From positions 1 through 39,459 of the forward strand of contig CANDEV010000024.1 of the NCBI GenBank assembly GCA_947383835.1: a stretch of DNA of 39,459 bases, written 5' to 3'. Each line of letters begins with the position of its first letter. The first letter of the stretch is position 1. A program made the translations under genes and the position numbers. This document shows, piece by piece, positions 1-7,492 of this stretch. The notes beneath the pieces were generated by a model, which saw only the letters and a list, made by a program, of their open reading frames with translations, made no database searches and had not been told where the DNA came from. Origin of the DNA: an uncultured Clostridia bacterium. GTDB lineage: Bacteria > Bacillota > Clostridia > Oscillospirales > Ruminococcaceae.

Positions 1-159
1 GGTTTCTCCGCCAGTTTCTCCACCAGTCTCGCCGCCGGTTTCTCCACCGGTTTCTTCAACCGCTACAATACTTGTACCCGTAAAAAGCGGCGCAAGGCTT
101 GTTGCCGACGCTACCATTGCAATCGCTGCAATTGACGCAATTGTCTTTTTAACGTTCAT
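1..159 (-). CDS. Secreted protein, N-terminal part only, with GGET repeats
   Basis: This is the first 53 codons of a gene that runs off the left edge. The protein starts MNVKKTIASIAA, has a hydrophobic core and an Ala-rich stretch typical of a signal peptide, and then turns into a repeat of Gly-Gly-Glu-Thr from about residue 39. The repeat continues to the window edge. Such acidic Thr/Gly linkers often tether secreted enzymes or surface proteins to later domains, but the functional domain is not in view, so no role is given. A strong ribosome site (GAGAGGAG) precedes the ATG, and a consensus promoter lies at 222-250. Confidence 0.75.
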   Translation of the reverse strand, partial: MNVKKTIASIAAIAMVASATSLAPLFTGTSIVAVEETGGETGGETGGETGGET

Positions 160-191
160 GTTAAAAACTCCTCTCAAATATTTAAATTTGT

Positions 192-214
192 AAATGATCG
201 TCTCCTGATCATTT
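192..214 (-). promoter_or_regulatory. Perfect 8-bp inverted repeat in the leader of the GGET protein
   Basis: AAATGATC and GATCATTT flank a 7-nt loop. The repeat lies between the promoter and the ribosome site of the left-edge gene, so it could be an mRNA hairpin or an operator. No T-run follows, so it is not a terminator. Confidence 0.5.
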
Positions 215-221
215 CAAAGCT

Positions 222-250
222 ATTATATCACAAAATTTTCAACTTGTCAA
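222..250 (-). promoter_or_regulatory. Sigma-A promoter of the GGET protein gene
   Basis: On the minus strand, TTGACA (245-250) and TATAAT (222-227) are separated by exactly 17 bp. The -35 box lies inside a short palindrome (GTCAA-N7-TTGAC, about 246-262) that could serve as an operator. Confidence 0.75.
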
Positions 251-353
251 CTATTTGTTGACTAAAAACCCACTTACAGCAAACAATAAAATAGTATCCT
301 ATTAATAAAACATTTGTGAAAAATGACAATACAAATTTAATTTTATGAAAGGA

Positions 354-414
354 GATTGCCGCAAAGGGCAGCGCATTAACACGCTGTACCGCATTCTATA
401 GCTGCGGCACAATC
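354..414 (+). promoter_or_regulatory. Structured leader in front of the XRE regulator, with alternative hairpins
   Basis: An outer stem pairs GATTGCCGCA (354-363) with TGCGG (403-407) and CAATC (410-414), leaving a 2-nt bulge. An inner stem pairs GCAGCG (368-373) with CGCTGT (382-387). A second CCGCA copy at 389-393 can pair with the same TGCGG, so two folds compete. The leader ends three bases before the ATG at 417, and neither candidate start codon has a recognisable ribosome site. Regulatory function is inference. Confidence 0.45.
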
Positions 415-416
415 TT

Positions 417-713
417 ATGGTCGATATTATGCTTGATTTTGGCAAAAGACTTTGCGAATTGAGAAAACAAAATCACATGACGCAGCGGGTTTTGAGCGAA
501 CGGCTTTGTGTGACAAAAGCGACCGTCAGCGCCTATGAAACAGGCGTAAGGCTGCCCTCATACGACGTGCTTATCAAGCTTTCTTATATTTTTCACGTCT
601 CGACAGATTATCTACTGGGTATTACCAACAAAAGTCAACTTTCGGTAGACGGACTTACCGAACGGCAGATCGAGATAGTTGCAATGCTTATTTCTGAATT
701 TAAAGAAAAATAG
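417..713 (+). CDS. XRE-family helix-turn-helix regulator
   Basis: This is a 98-aa protein with a single Cro/C1-type HTH domain over about residues 8-70. Its recognition region reads TKATVSAYETGVRLPS, and the domain ends in the usual VSTDYLLG turn. The remaining tail is about 28 residues and has no obvious sensor domain, so it is probably a DNA-binding repressor of narrow scope. An alternative ATG at 429 (MLDFGKRL) matches the usual start of this family, but neither start has a clear Shine-Dalgarno sequence. The same frame upstream is closed by a TAG at 399-401. The gene stands alone between a divergent secreted-protein gene and a convergent bioY operon, so its target is unknown. Confidence 0.85.
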   Translation: MVDIMLDFGKRLCELRKQNHMTQRVLSERLCVTKATVSAYETGVRLPSYDVLIKLSYIFHVSTDYLLGITNKSQLSVDGLTERQIEIVAMLISEFKEK

Positions 714-746
714 GAGACAGGGAAAATATTCCTGCCTCCTATTTTT
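706..746. terminator. Bidirectional terminator between the XRE gene and the bioY operon
   Basis: AATAGGAG plus CAGG (709-721) pair with CCTG plus CTCCTATT (731-743), with one mismatch and a 9-nt loop. T-runs lie on the 3' side in both directions. It ends the XRE gene and the DUF1284 gene. Confidence 0.85.
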
Positions 747-767
747 ATATAAAACTGTACTGTATAT

Positions 768-1154
768 TTATTTTCCGCATATCCCAAACCACTGACAGTC
801 CCCGCAGACCTCCCCAAGCATACCCGCTCCGATAATTTTCTCTCGGAGCAGCTTTCGGTAATCATCCCATTGTATAGCCGTGCCCTCGGTAAGCCCGCAA
901 AGCTCCAGCGTCTTTTTGTCATACCGCAAAACCTTTTCATAGGTACTGCAAACGCCGTCCGCATTATTGGGACAATGGGCGCAAATCAAATCCGTATCAG
1001 CTTTTGGAGCGATACGTGAATTATTTTCTCCAAGCATTTTCAGGACTTCCGCCATGTTCTCGGCAAAATCCTCGCTGTAGCCTTTCCCCACGAAAAATTC
1101 TGCGCAAAGCCCGTGGTGGGGACGTATTTCTATTACATCATGCTGTTTGTTCAT
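768..1154 (-). CDS. DUF1284 protein, Cys-rich
   Basis: The 128-aa protein contains the HHGLCAEFFVGKGYS signature and two cysteine clusters, CX2CX7C near the middle and CX2CX5C at the C-terminus. This matches the DUF1284 family, which is thought to bind an iron-sulfur cluster or metal, but its biochemical role is not known to me. The ATG lies inside the last codons of bioY with a 17-nt overlap, so the two are almost certainly translated from one mRNA. The pairing with a biotin transporter may hint at a link to cofactor supply, but that is inference. The gene ends at the shared terminator. Confidence 0.8.
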   Translation of the reverse strand: MNKQHDVIEIRPHHGLCAEFFVGKGYSEDFAENMAEVLKMLGENNSRIAPKADTDLICAHCPNNADGVCSTYEKVLRYDKKTLELCGLTEGTAIQWDDYRKLLREKIIGAGMLGEVCGDCQWFGICGK

Positions 1155-1686
1155 ATTTTACAAGCTTCCTTACTCTTAAAGATATTACGAGCGCAAGCGC
1201 GATTTTCAAACAGTCCGGAATAACGAACGGGAACACGCACCAACCGAGAGCGGTCAGCACCCCCACAGGCTCTGTTTTGGAGTACACAAGCACAAACCAA
1301 GCCGTGCCGAAAACATAGCATACTATAAGACCCGCAGCCATAGCAATTACTGAAACAATAAGCTTGCTGCCAAACGCGGAGGTTATTGCCCAATAAACCA
1401 AAGCCGTAAAAAGGAATCCCAAAAGATATCCTCCCGAAGCTGTGAACAGGGACGATATCCCTCCGCTGAAGCCTGCAAAAACAGGCATACCCGCAAAGCC
1501 TACCAGCAGATATACCAGCACGGAGATAGTCCCCCACTGTCCGCCCAATGCCCCGAGTGTGCAGAAGATCGCAAACGTCTGCATCGTAAACGGCACTGCC
1601 GTCGGTATCGTTATCCATGAGCAGACCGCCATTATTGCGGCAAAAAGTCCGCACAAAGCCATTTTATATACCGTACCTTTTTTCAT
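1138..1686 (-). CDS. bioY: Biotin transporter substrate-binding subunit BioY
   Basis: The 182-aa integral membrane protein is the S-component of an energy-coupling-factor biotin importer. It has about six hydrophobic segments and the family hallmarks PFTMQTFAIF near residue 35 and GFSGGISSLFTASGGYLLGF near residue 75. No ECF ATPase or EcfT gene lies nearby, so it probably uses shared group-II ECF modules encoded elsewhere. The ATG at 1686 was chosen because AAGGA sits nine bases upstream; a TTG three codons earlier is less likely. It is the first gene of a two-gene operon driven by a perfect promoter with an overlapping BirA-like operator. Confidence 0.93.
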   Translation of the reverse strand: MKKGTVYKMALCGLFAAIMAVCSWITIPTAVPFTMQTFAIFCTLGALGGQWGTISVLVYLLVGFAGMPVFAGFSGGISSLFTASGGYLLGFLFTALVYWAITSAFGSKLIVSVIAMAAGLIVCYVFGTAWFVLVYSKTEPVGVLTALGWCVFPFVIPDCLKIALALVISLRVRKLVKYEQTA

Positions 1687-1733
1687 CTTGACCAATCCTT
1701 TCCAAAGGAAAACAATAATTTTTACCGTAAATC

Positions 1734-1794
1734 ATTATATCACACTTCTACAGTATTGTCAACTATAAACATCATTTAAGTTGACAATACTGTA
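1734..1794 (-). promoter_or_regulatory. bioY promoter with BirA-like operator
   Basis: TTGACA (1757-1762) and TATAAT (1734-1739) are 17 bp apart on the minus strand. A perfect inverted repeat with 15-bp arms (1749-1763 and 1780-1794) and a 16-bp spacer covers the -35 box. Its core TTGTCAAC-N16-GTTGACAA resembles the BirA operator layout known from Firmicutes. Repression by biotin-loaded BirA is inferred from that and from the gene controlled. Confidence 0.8.
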
Positions 1795-1854
1795 AATGTT
1801 TGCAATTTATTTTTATACGGTATATAATTTTGCCTGTTTTTTCAAATAACCGAA

Positions 1855-1895
1855 AAAGACCTCCCGCGGTTTGCATTTTACCGCAGGAGGTCTTT
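1855..1895 (-). terminator. Terminator after the GNAT gene
   Basis: AAAGACCTCC and GCGGT pair with ACCGC and GGAGGTCTTT around a 9-nt loop with one mismatch. In the minus direction the stem is followed by a short T-run. Confidence 0.75.
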
Positions 1896-1941
1896 AATCA
1901 TTGTTCTTTTTTACATTTAATTGAAAAATACTCGGTTGGTT

Positions 1942-2376
1942 TTATATCCACTGAATAAATGCTGTCTTGTCATTGCTGTTGTAGCCCGCTCTGCGGTAAA
2001 AATTCAGGGTACTCTCCTCCTTCGAGCCTGTCATAAGCATTATTTTATAGCAATTTTCCCTCTCGGCAATTCCCTTTGCATAGTCAAGACAAGCGGTGGC
2101 AAGTCCCCTCTTGCGGTACTCCTTATAAGTCACCACGTTCTCCGCAAAGGCGTAGGGACGCTGTCCGTGGGTCAGGTTCGGAATTATTACGCACACGCAG
2201 GAGGACACGATTTTACCGTCCACCTCCGCGACAATGATATGATGATTTTTGTCTGCTAAAATACTTTCCCAAAGCAAGTCAAGCTCCGCTGTTTTTTCGG
2301 GAATAGGGTTGTCGTGCAGCCCGGTGTACAATTTCATAAGTCCGTCAAGGTCGGATTTTTTTATTTCGCGTATCAT
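1942..2376 (-). CDS. GNAT-family N-acetyltransferase
   Basis: This 144-aa protein has the length and pattern of a single-domain GNAT enzyme that moves an acetyl group from acetyl-CoA to an amine. The acetyl-CoA pyrophosphate loop is visible as YRKRGLATACLDYA at about residues 85-98. It follows a beta-4 strand rich in Val (ENVVTYKEYR), and a C-terminal FYRRAGY motif is typical of the family. The substrate cannot be told. A strong ribosome site (AGGAGG) precedes the ATG. It lies 82 bp after nadE on the same strand with no clear terminator between them, so it may be read through from nadE. Confidence 0.88.
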   Translation of the reverse strand: MIREIKKSDLDGLMKLYTGLHDNPIPEKTAELDLLWESILADKNHHIIVAEVDGKIVSSCVCVIIPNLTHGQRPYAFAENVVTYKEYRKRGLATACLDYAKGIAERENCYKIMLMTGSKEESTLNFYRRAGYNSNDKTAFIQWI

Positions 2377-2458
2377 AAAATTACCTCCTGTTACATTGTT
2401 CTGTAAATAACATTAATTTCATTAAGGCATTCACGATATAATATCGCTGCTGTTACAG

Positions 2459-4390
2459 TTATTCCTCCAAATCCTCCAGCCACAATTTAACACACGCGTC
2501 CGAGGGCATACGCCAGTCGCCGCGGGGAGAAAGTGTAACACTTCCCACCTTTGGACCGTCAGGCAGACAGGAGCGTTTGAACTGCTGTGAGAAAAACCGC
2601 TTTATAAACACCGTCAGCCATTTTTTTACGGTATCCTTATCAAACCGTCCCGCAAAGGACTGCTCTGCTATGCGGAGTATTTTTTTCGGCGGAAATCCGC
2701 ACCGCACCATATAGTAAAGGAAAAAGTCGTGCAGCTCATATGGACCCACAATATCCTCCGTCTTTTGAGAAATCTCTCCCTCCGTTGGTGGAAGCAGTTC
2801 GGGAGAAACAGGGGTCGCCAAAACGTCCGCAAGGACTTCCGAAAGCTGCTTGTTTTCGGTATGACTGCTTTCATAAGCGACCAAGTGCCGCACCAAAGTT
2901 TTGGGGACTGAAGCGTTTACGCCGTACATAGACATATGGTCGCCGTTATAGGTCGCCCAGCCAAGCGCAAGCTCGGACAGATCCCCCGTACCGATAACAA
3001 TGCCGCCCTGTTGGTTTGCAATATCCATAAGCACCTGCGTCCGCTCACGCGCCTGCCCGTTTTCAAAGGTCACGTCAAGCTTTTCCTTGCTCTGCCCGAT
3101 GTCAACAAAGTGTTGACTTACTGCGGCGGTAATGTCAACCTCTTTAAGGGTAACGTTATACGCCTCTGCAAGATAGTAGGCGTTGCTTTTTGTACGCTTT
3201 GTCGTGCCGAAGCAGGGCATTGTCACAGCAATGATCCCTTTGCGGTCAAGTCCGAGCATATCAAAGGCATGGACGGCGACTATCAGCGCGAGAGTACTGT
3301 CAAGTCCGCCCGAAAGCCCGATAACGGCAGTCTTGCAACCGATATGCCGCAGACGGGTGGCAAGTCCCACAGCCTGCATTGTGAGTATCTCCTCACAGCG
3401 TTCGTTAAGGTCGTCCTTGTCCGCAGGCACAAAGGGCATTGGGGGAAAACGGCGTTTAAGCTCCAAATCTTTTGGATCTATAAAGAAATATTCTTTATTT
3501 TCATCTGTTACATACTGCACTCTTTTTGCCGGTTCAAAGGGAAATGTGTTCATCTTCCTCCGCTCGGCAATAAGCCTCTGCAAATCAATTTCCCCAATTG
3601 TCAGACCTGTAGTAAATTTTTGGCTTTCGCCGATAATCGTACCGTTTTCCGCAATAAGATTATGACCGCTGAAAATAAGGTCTTGGGTGGACTCTCCCAT
3701 ACCCGCGTCCGCATAAATGTAACCGCAAACGCACCTCGCCGACTGACTTTTCACAAGCTGTTCGCGGTACTCGCCCTTGCCGATAATTTCGTCCGAAGCG
3801 GAGAGGTTGCATATAATTGTCGCGCCGTGCTTTGCCAACAAACCGGAGGGCGGTTCGGGAATCCACAAGTCCTCGCAAATTTCAACGCCCACGGTAAGAT
3901 CGGGAATATTTTCACAGGAAAAAAGAACGTCTCCAAATGCCGTAAAACCGCTGTCGCTCTCGTCATCGGCAATTGTGCAGCAGCCACTCTGCCATGGAGT
4001 AAAATGCCGCACCTCGTAAAATTCCGAATATGCCGGGATATTTTTTTTGGGAACAAAGCCGATTATATTTCCATTATTTATTGCGGCGGCGCAGTTGTAA
4101 AGCTTGCCATCAACCTCAAAGGGAAGCCCCACAAAAGCAAGCATATCGCAGTCCGCTGTCTCCTTGGCGATTTTAACAAGAGCCTTTTTCGCGCCGTCCA
4201 GCAAAACCTTTTGCAGGAACAAATCGCCGCAGGTGTACCCCGTAATGCAAAGTTCGGGGAACACAACTATGGAAACGTCCTCTTCTGCCGCCTGTCTGAT
4301 AAGCTCGATTATCCTGTCGGCGTTATGGTCGCAGTCCGCAACCTTTATATCGGGAGTCGCCGCCGCGACTCTTATAAATCCGTCTTTCAT
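2459..4390 (-). CDS. nadE: Glutamine-dependent NAD+ synthetase
   Basis: The 643-aa enzyme makes NAD+ from nicotinic acid adenine dinucleotide, using ammonia released from glutamine. The N-terminal nitrilase-like domain (about 1-280) carries the Glu-Lys-Cys triad at Glu46 (FPELCITG), Lys115 (VPKKNIPAY) and Cys172 (EICEDLW). The C-terminal synthetase domain has the ATP-binding loop SGGLDS at 360-365 and the TGDLSELALGW motif further on. The length fits the two-domain bacterial form. It has its own promoter at 4427-4455. An AAAGGA ribosome site precedes the ATG. Confidence 0.96.
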   Translation of the reverse strand: MKDGFIRVAAATPDIKVADCDHNADRIIELIRQAAEEDVSIVVFPELCITGYTCGDLFLQKVLLDGAKKALVKIAKETADCDMLAFVGLPFEVDGKLYNCAAAINNGNIIGFVPKKNIPAYSEFYEVRHFTPWQSGCCTIADDESDSGFTAFGDVLFSCENIPDLTVGVEICEDLWIPEPPSGLLAKHGATIICNLSASDEIIGKGEYREQLVKSQSARCVCGYIYADAGMGESTQDLIFSGHNLIAENGTIIGESQKFTTGLTIGEIDLQRLIAERRKMNTFPFEPAKRVQYVTDENKEYFFIDPKDLELKRRFPPMPFVPADKDDLNERCEEILTMQAVGLATRLRHIGCKTAVIGLSGGLDSTLALIVAVHAFDMLGLDRKGIIAVTMPCFGTTKRTKSNAYYLAEAYNVTLKEVDITAAVSQHFVDIGQSKEKLDVTFENGQARERTQVLMDIANQQGGIVIGTGDLSELALGWATYNGDHMSMYGVNASVPKTLVRHLVAYESSHTENKQLSEVLADVLATPVSPELLPPTEGEISQKTEDIVGPYELHDFFLYYMVRCGFPPKKILRIAEQSFAGRFDKDTVKKWLTVFIKRFFSQQFKRSCLPDGPKVGSVTLSPRGDWRMPSDACVKLWLEDLEE

Positions 4391-4426
4391 AGAAACAGTC
4401 CTTTCGTTTTCTGAAAATATATTTTT

Positions 4427-4455
4427 ATTATACCTTATTTGGCTGAAATAAGCAA
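4427..4455 (-). promoter_or_regulatory. nadE promoter
   Basis: TTGCTT (4450-4455) and TATAAT (4427-4432) are separated by 17 bp. The region is strikingly similar to the promoter at 5457-5485 ahead of the next upstream gene. Confidence 0.7.
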
Positions 4456-4460
4456 TATTT

Positions 4461-5423
4461 TTATGTAATATTATTTTTCCCGTCAGCGTTGCTGCCGTAC
4501 GGCAAAAGCTGTTTCAGCTTATAATTTGCACGAATCACCATAAACGCCGCCATGCATATAACGGAAAAACATACTGCCCCGCCGACAATGGAGTTCATCA
4601 GGCGCTGAAACTCCTCCCCTCCGCCAAAGGAGGAAAACATTGCCGTCTGCAAGGCAAAGATCGACATAAGCGCGCTTGCCAAACTGATAGTTTTAGCCGC
4701 CGACAGCAGCGGATTGTTTATTTTTGCAAATTTCACCACATTCACGATCGCGGCTATAAGGCAATAAAACGCGTATGCCGCGGAAATGTAAATTATGTAT
4801 CCCTTATACTCATAGAAACGGTTTTGCAAAACCATTTGGATCGTCATACCGGACATTGCGGCATTGAGCGCAAGCATCATTATCCCGCAGATCCTTGCGC
4901 TTTTGTATTCGTGTATTTTTCTTTCCCGCGACGGCTCCTGTCTGTCCGTAATGCTTACGTTTTTAAGCAGCGTAAACCGTATCAGCCCAAGTATGACATA
5001 GTATATTCCTATCGCCCACAGCCATGCCGAGCGGTATATTGCACCTGTTGCACATTTGAATACGGCGTAAAAACCATTTACCGCAAGTCCTGCACAAAGC
5101 GAGACCTTAGCGCGAAATTCCCTGTCGTTAAGGTACATAGCTGTGTATTTATATCTGCTCATAAAGCCTCGGAACGCCGCGACCGCTTTTATTTCGTCGC
5201 CGTGTATAAGCTCGGAAAAACGCTTTTTGATACGTGAAAAATTTACGCACAAAACCGTCAGCGCATATGCGGAAAGCAGGTATGAAACACAGGCAAATGG
5301 ATTTGTACTGCTTAAATAAGAAAGCGAAAATATCATTAAAGGAAACCCGACCGCCGAGACTGCGGCAATTACCCACAGGTCGGGAAAAATAAGCTTTTTT
5401 GCTGTCTCTATAAGTTTTTTCAC
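4461..5423 (-). CDS. Polytopic membrane protein of unknown function
   Basis: I do not recognise this 320-aa protein. It has about eight hydrophobic segments, near residues 13-35, 41-62, 109-130, 132-155, 178-200, 207-232, 242-265 and 277-301. A charged cytoplasmic-type loop (about 63-107) lies between the second and third. Motifs typical of ABC permeases or known transporters are not evident. The start is GTG at 5423, with AAGGA about ten bases upstream. It lies directly upstream of nadE on the same strand, but both have their own promoters of almost the same sequence, which suggests shared regulation. Confidence 0.75.
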   Translation of the reverse strand: MKKLIETAKKLIFPDLWVIAAVSAVGFPLMIFSLSYLSSTNPFACVSYLLSAYALTVLCVNFSRIKKRFSELIHGDEIKAVAAFRGFMSRYKYTAMYLNDREFRAKVSLCAGLAVNGFYAVFKCATGAIYRSAWLWAIGIYYVILGLIRFTLLKNVSITDRQEPSRERKIHEYKSARICGIMMLALNAAMSGMTIQMVLQNRFYEYKGYIIYISAAYAFYCLIAAIVNVVKFAKINNPLLSAAKTISLASALMSIFALQTAMFSSFGGGEEFQRLMNSIVGGAVCFSVICMAAFMVIRANYKLKQLLPYGSNADGKNNIT

Positions 5424-5456
5424 GGCAAATCACGTCCTTAAAAAATTTATATTTTA

Positions 5457-5485
5457 ATTATAACTTATACTGGCGAAATATGCAA
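5457..5485 (-). promoter_or_regulatory. Promoter of the 320-aa membrane protein
   Basis: TTGCAT (5480-5485) and TATAAT (5457-5462) are 17 bp apart. The spacer starts ATTTCGCC, compared with ATTTCAGCC in the nadE promoter, and both have AATA before the -35 box and AAAATATA after the -10 box. Confidence 0.7.
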
Positions 5486-5550
5486 TATTTTTATTTTGCG
5501 GCTGCGTATAACAATAACAGCTATAATAAAACAGCGTCATAGCGGAACAA

Positions 5551-5589
5551 AATAACAGCTCTCCATACCATTGCAAATATGGAGAGCTG
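5551..5589 (-). terminator. Terminator after aspS
   Basis: CAGCTCTCCATA (5556-5567) pairs perfectly with TATGGAGAGCTG (5578-5589) around a 10-nt loop. In the minus direction a T-rich tail follows. This ends the long T-box-led operon. Confidence 0.85.
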
Positions 5590-5614
5590 CTTATGCTGAT
5601 CTCAAATTAAAAAG

Positions 5615-7390
5615 TTATTCTTCTTTAGCGGTAACCGCAATGCCCAGCACGTCCAAACTGTCCTTGTCAACAACGGACGGGCACGCCGACATAAGCTCGG
5701 AGGCGTTCTGCACCTTGGGGAACGCGGTAACGTCACGCAGGCTGTCCGCGCCGCACATTATCATCGCAAGACGGTCAAGACCTATTCCCATGCCGCCGTG
5801 TGGAGCCGCGCCGTACTTATAGGCTTCAACCAAAAATCCGAACTTGGCTTCTATCTCCTCGTCGGTAAGACCCAGAGCCTTGAACATCTTCTGCTGCAAT
5901 TCATAGTCGTTGATACGGATAGAACCGCTTGAAAGCTCCGTGCCGTTCAGCACAAGGTCATACGCCTTTGCAAAGACCTTTTCGGGGTTAGTGTCAAGGT
6001 ACTGCAAGCACTCGTCCATAGGCATTGTAAAGGGGTGGTGCATTGCGTCCCAGTGCTGAGTTTCCTCGTTGTACTCAAAGAACGGGAACTCGGTTATCCA
6101 CAGGAAATTAAATTTGTCCGTCGGGATAATGTCAAGCTGTTTTGCGACTTTAAGACGGAGCGCGCCCAACGTTGGCAGGGTAACGCTGTTTTTGTCCGCA
6201 ACTATGAGTACAACGTCTCCCTTTTCCGCGCCCACGGCGGAGAGAATTTTGTCCAGCTCACCCTCGCCCATAAATTTTGCAAACGAGCAGTTGGGAGCGT
6301 CCTCAACCCAACGGACATAAGCAAGACCCTTTGCGCCTATTCCGCGGACATATTCCGTCAGCTTGTCAATTTCTTTTCTTGTGAGTGTACCCGCCGCATT
6401 TTTCGCGGTAATAGCGCGTACCGAGCCGCCCGCTTCAATTGCCGATGTAAACACACCGAAGCCGCAGTCCTTAACGATATCCGAAATATCTGTAATTTCC
6501 ATTCCGAAGCGCGTATCGGGCTTGTCCGAGCCGAAACGGTTCATAGCCTCGGTATAGGTAAGTCTCGGCAAGGGAGTAGGTATCTCAACATTAAGCACGT
6601 CGTTAAAAAGCCGTTTGATAAATCCCTCGCCCATTTCCATAATATCGGGGACGTCCACAAAGGACATCTCCAAATCTATCTGTGTAAATTCGGGCTGTCT
6701 GTCCGCGCGCAAGTCCTCGTCACGGAAGCAGCGCGCAAGCTGGATATAGCGGTCAAAGCCCGACACCATAAGAAGCTGCTTATAGATTTGTGGGGACTGG
6801 GGCAGCGCGTAAAATTTTCCCTGATGAACTCTTGACGGCACTAAATAGTCCCTCGCGCCCTCGGGTGTGGACTTTATCATCATCGGCGTTTCAATTTCAA
6901 TGAAGCCGTTCTCGTAGAAATAATCGCGGGCAGTCTTTGCTATTTTGCTCCGCATGATAATGTTGTCCTGCAACGGTTTGCGGCGCAGGTCGAGATAACG
7001 GTACTTCAAGCGCAGCTCCTCATTGGTGTTGGTGTTGTCAACAATTTCAAAGGGAGGGGTCTGCGCCTTTGCGAGAATACGCAGGTCGTCCACAAAAATT
7101 TCAACGTGACCCGTGGGAATTTTGTCGTTTACGCTTTCGCGCTCCCGCACCTCGCCCTTAGCCATAACAACGTACTCCGAATGGCAGTCGGAGGCTTTCT
7201 CAAAAACCGCCTTGTCGGTGGTCTCGTTAAAGGTGAGCTGCACAACGCCCGTCCTGTCGCGGAGGACGATAAAAATAATTCCTCCCTTGTCGCGGACGGT
7301 GTCAACATATCCGCCTACGGTGACGGTCTCCCCCGCGGTGAGAACCTCTCCGCAGTAGTGTGTTCTTTTTAATCCTTTCATGGTATCCAT
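5615..7390 (-). CDS. aspS: Aspartate--tRNA ligase
   Basis: The 591-aa class II synthetase charges tRNA-Asp with aspartate. It has an N-terminal OB-fold that reads the anticodon, then motif 2 (RCFRDEDLRADRQPEFTQID), a GAD-type insertion, and motif 3 (GMGIGLDRLAMIM) near the C-terminus. The layout and length are those of the bacterial-type enzyme. The ATG at 7390 (MDTMKGLKRTHYC) is preceded by AAAGGAG eleven bases upstream; the ATG at 7381 is an alternative. It is the last gene of the hisS operon. A near-perfect copy of its first 39 bases occurs at 8095-8133. Confidence 0.96.
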   Translation of the reverse strand: MDTMKGLKRTHYCGEVLTAGETVTVGGYVDTVRDKGGIIFIVLRDRTGVVQLTFNETTDKAVFEKASDCHSEYVVMAKGEVRERESVNDKIPTGHVEIFVDDLRILAKAQTPPFEIVDNTNTNEELRLKYRYLDLRRKPLQDNIIMRSKIAKTARDYFYENGFIEIETPMMIKSTPEGARDYLVPSRVHQGKFYALPQSPQIYKQLLMVSGFDRYIQLARCFRDEDLRADRQPEFTQIDLEMSFVDVPDIMEMGEGFIKRLFNDVLNVEIPTPLPRLTYTEAMNRFGSDKPDTRFGMEITDISDIVKDCGFGVFTSAIEAGGSVRAITAKNAAGTLTRKEIDKLTEYVRGIGAKGLAYVRWVEDAPNCSFAKFMGEGELDKILSAVGAEKGDVVLIVADKNSVTLPTLGALRLKVAKQLDIIPTDKFNFLWITEFPFFEYNEETQHWDAMHHPFTMPMDECLQYLDTNPEKVFAKAYDLVLNGTELSSGSIRINDYELQQKMFKALGLTDEEIEAKFGFLVEAYKYGAAPHGGMGIGLDRLAMIMCGADSLRDVTAFPKVQNASELMSACPSVVDKDSLDVLGIAVTAKEE

Positions 7391-7492
7391 ATCAGAATTT
7401 ACTCCTTTCAAATTATTGCGATTTATAATTTTTTTATTTTGTATTGAATTAAAATTTTACAAAGAAAACAGAGGCAAGAGGCAAGAAATACA

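Noticed and set aside
345..401. 18-codon frame upstream of the XRE gene, in the same frame and ended by TAG
   Set aside because: It has no ribosome site and its bases are explained by the hairpin leader. It does not show that the XRE gene is truncated, because the usual N-terminus of the family is present downstream.
2936..4414. Long open frame of 492 codons on the plus strand opposite nadE
   Set aside because: nadE on the minus strand is certain from its motifs. The opposite frame has no recognisable domain and a composition typical of an antisense shadow.
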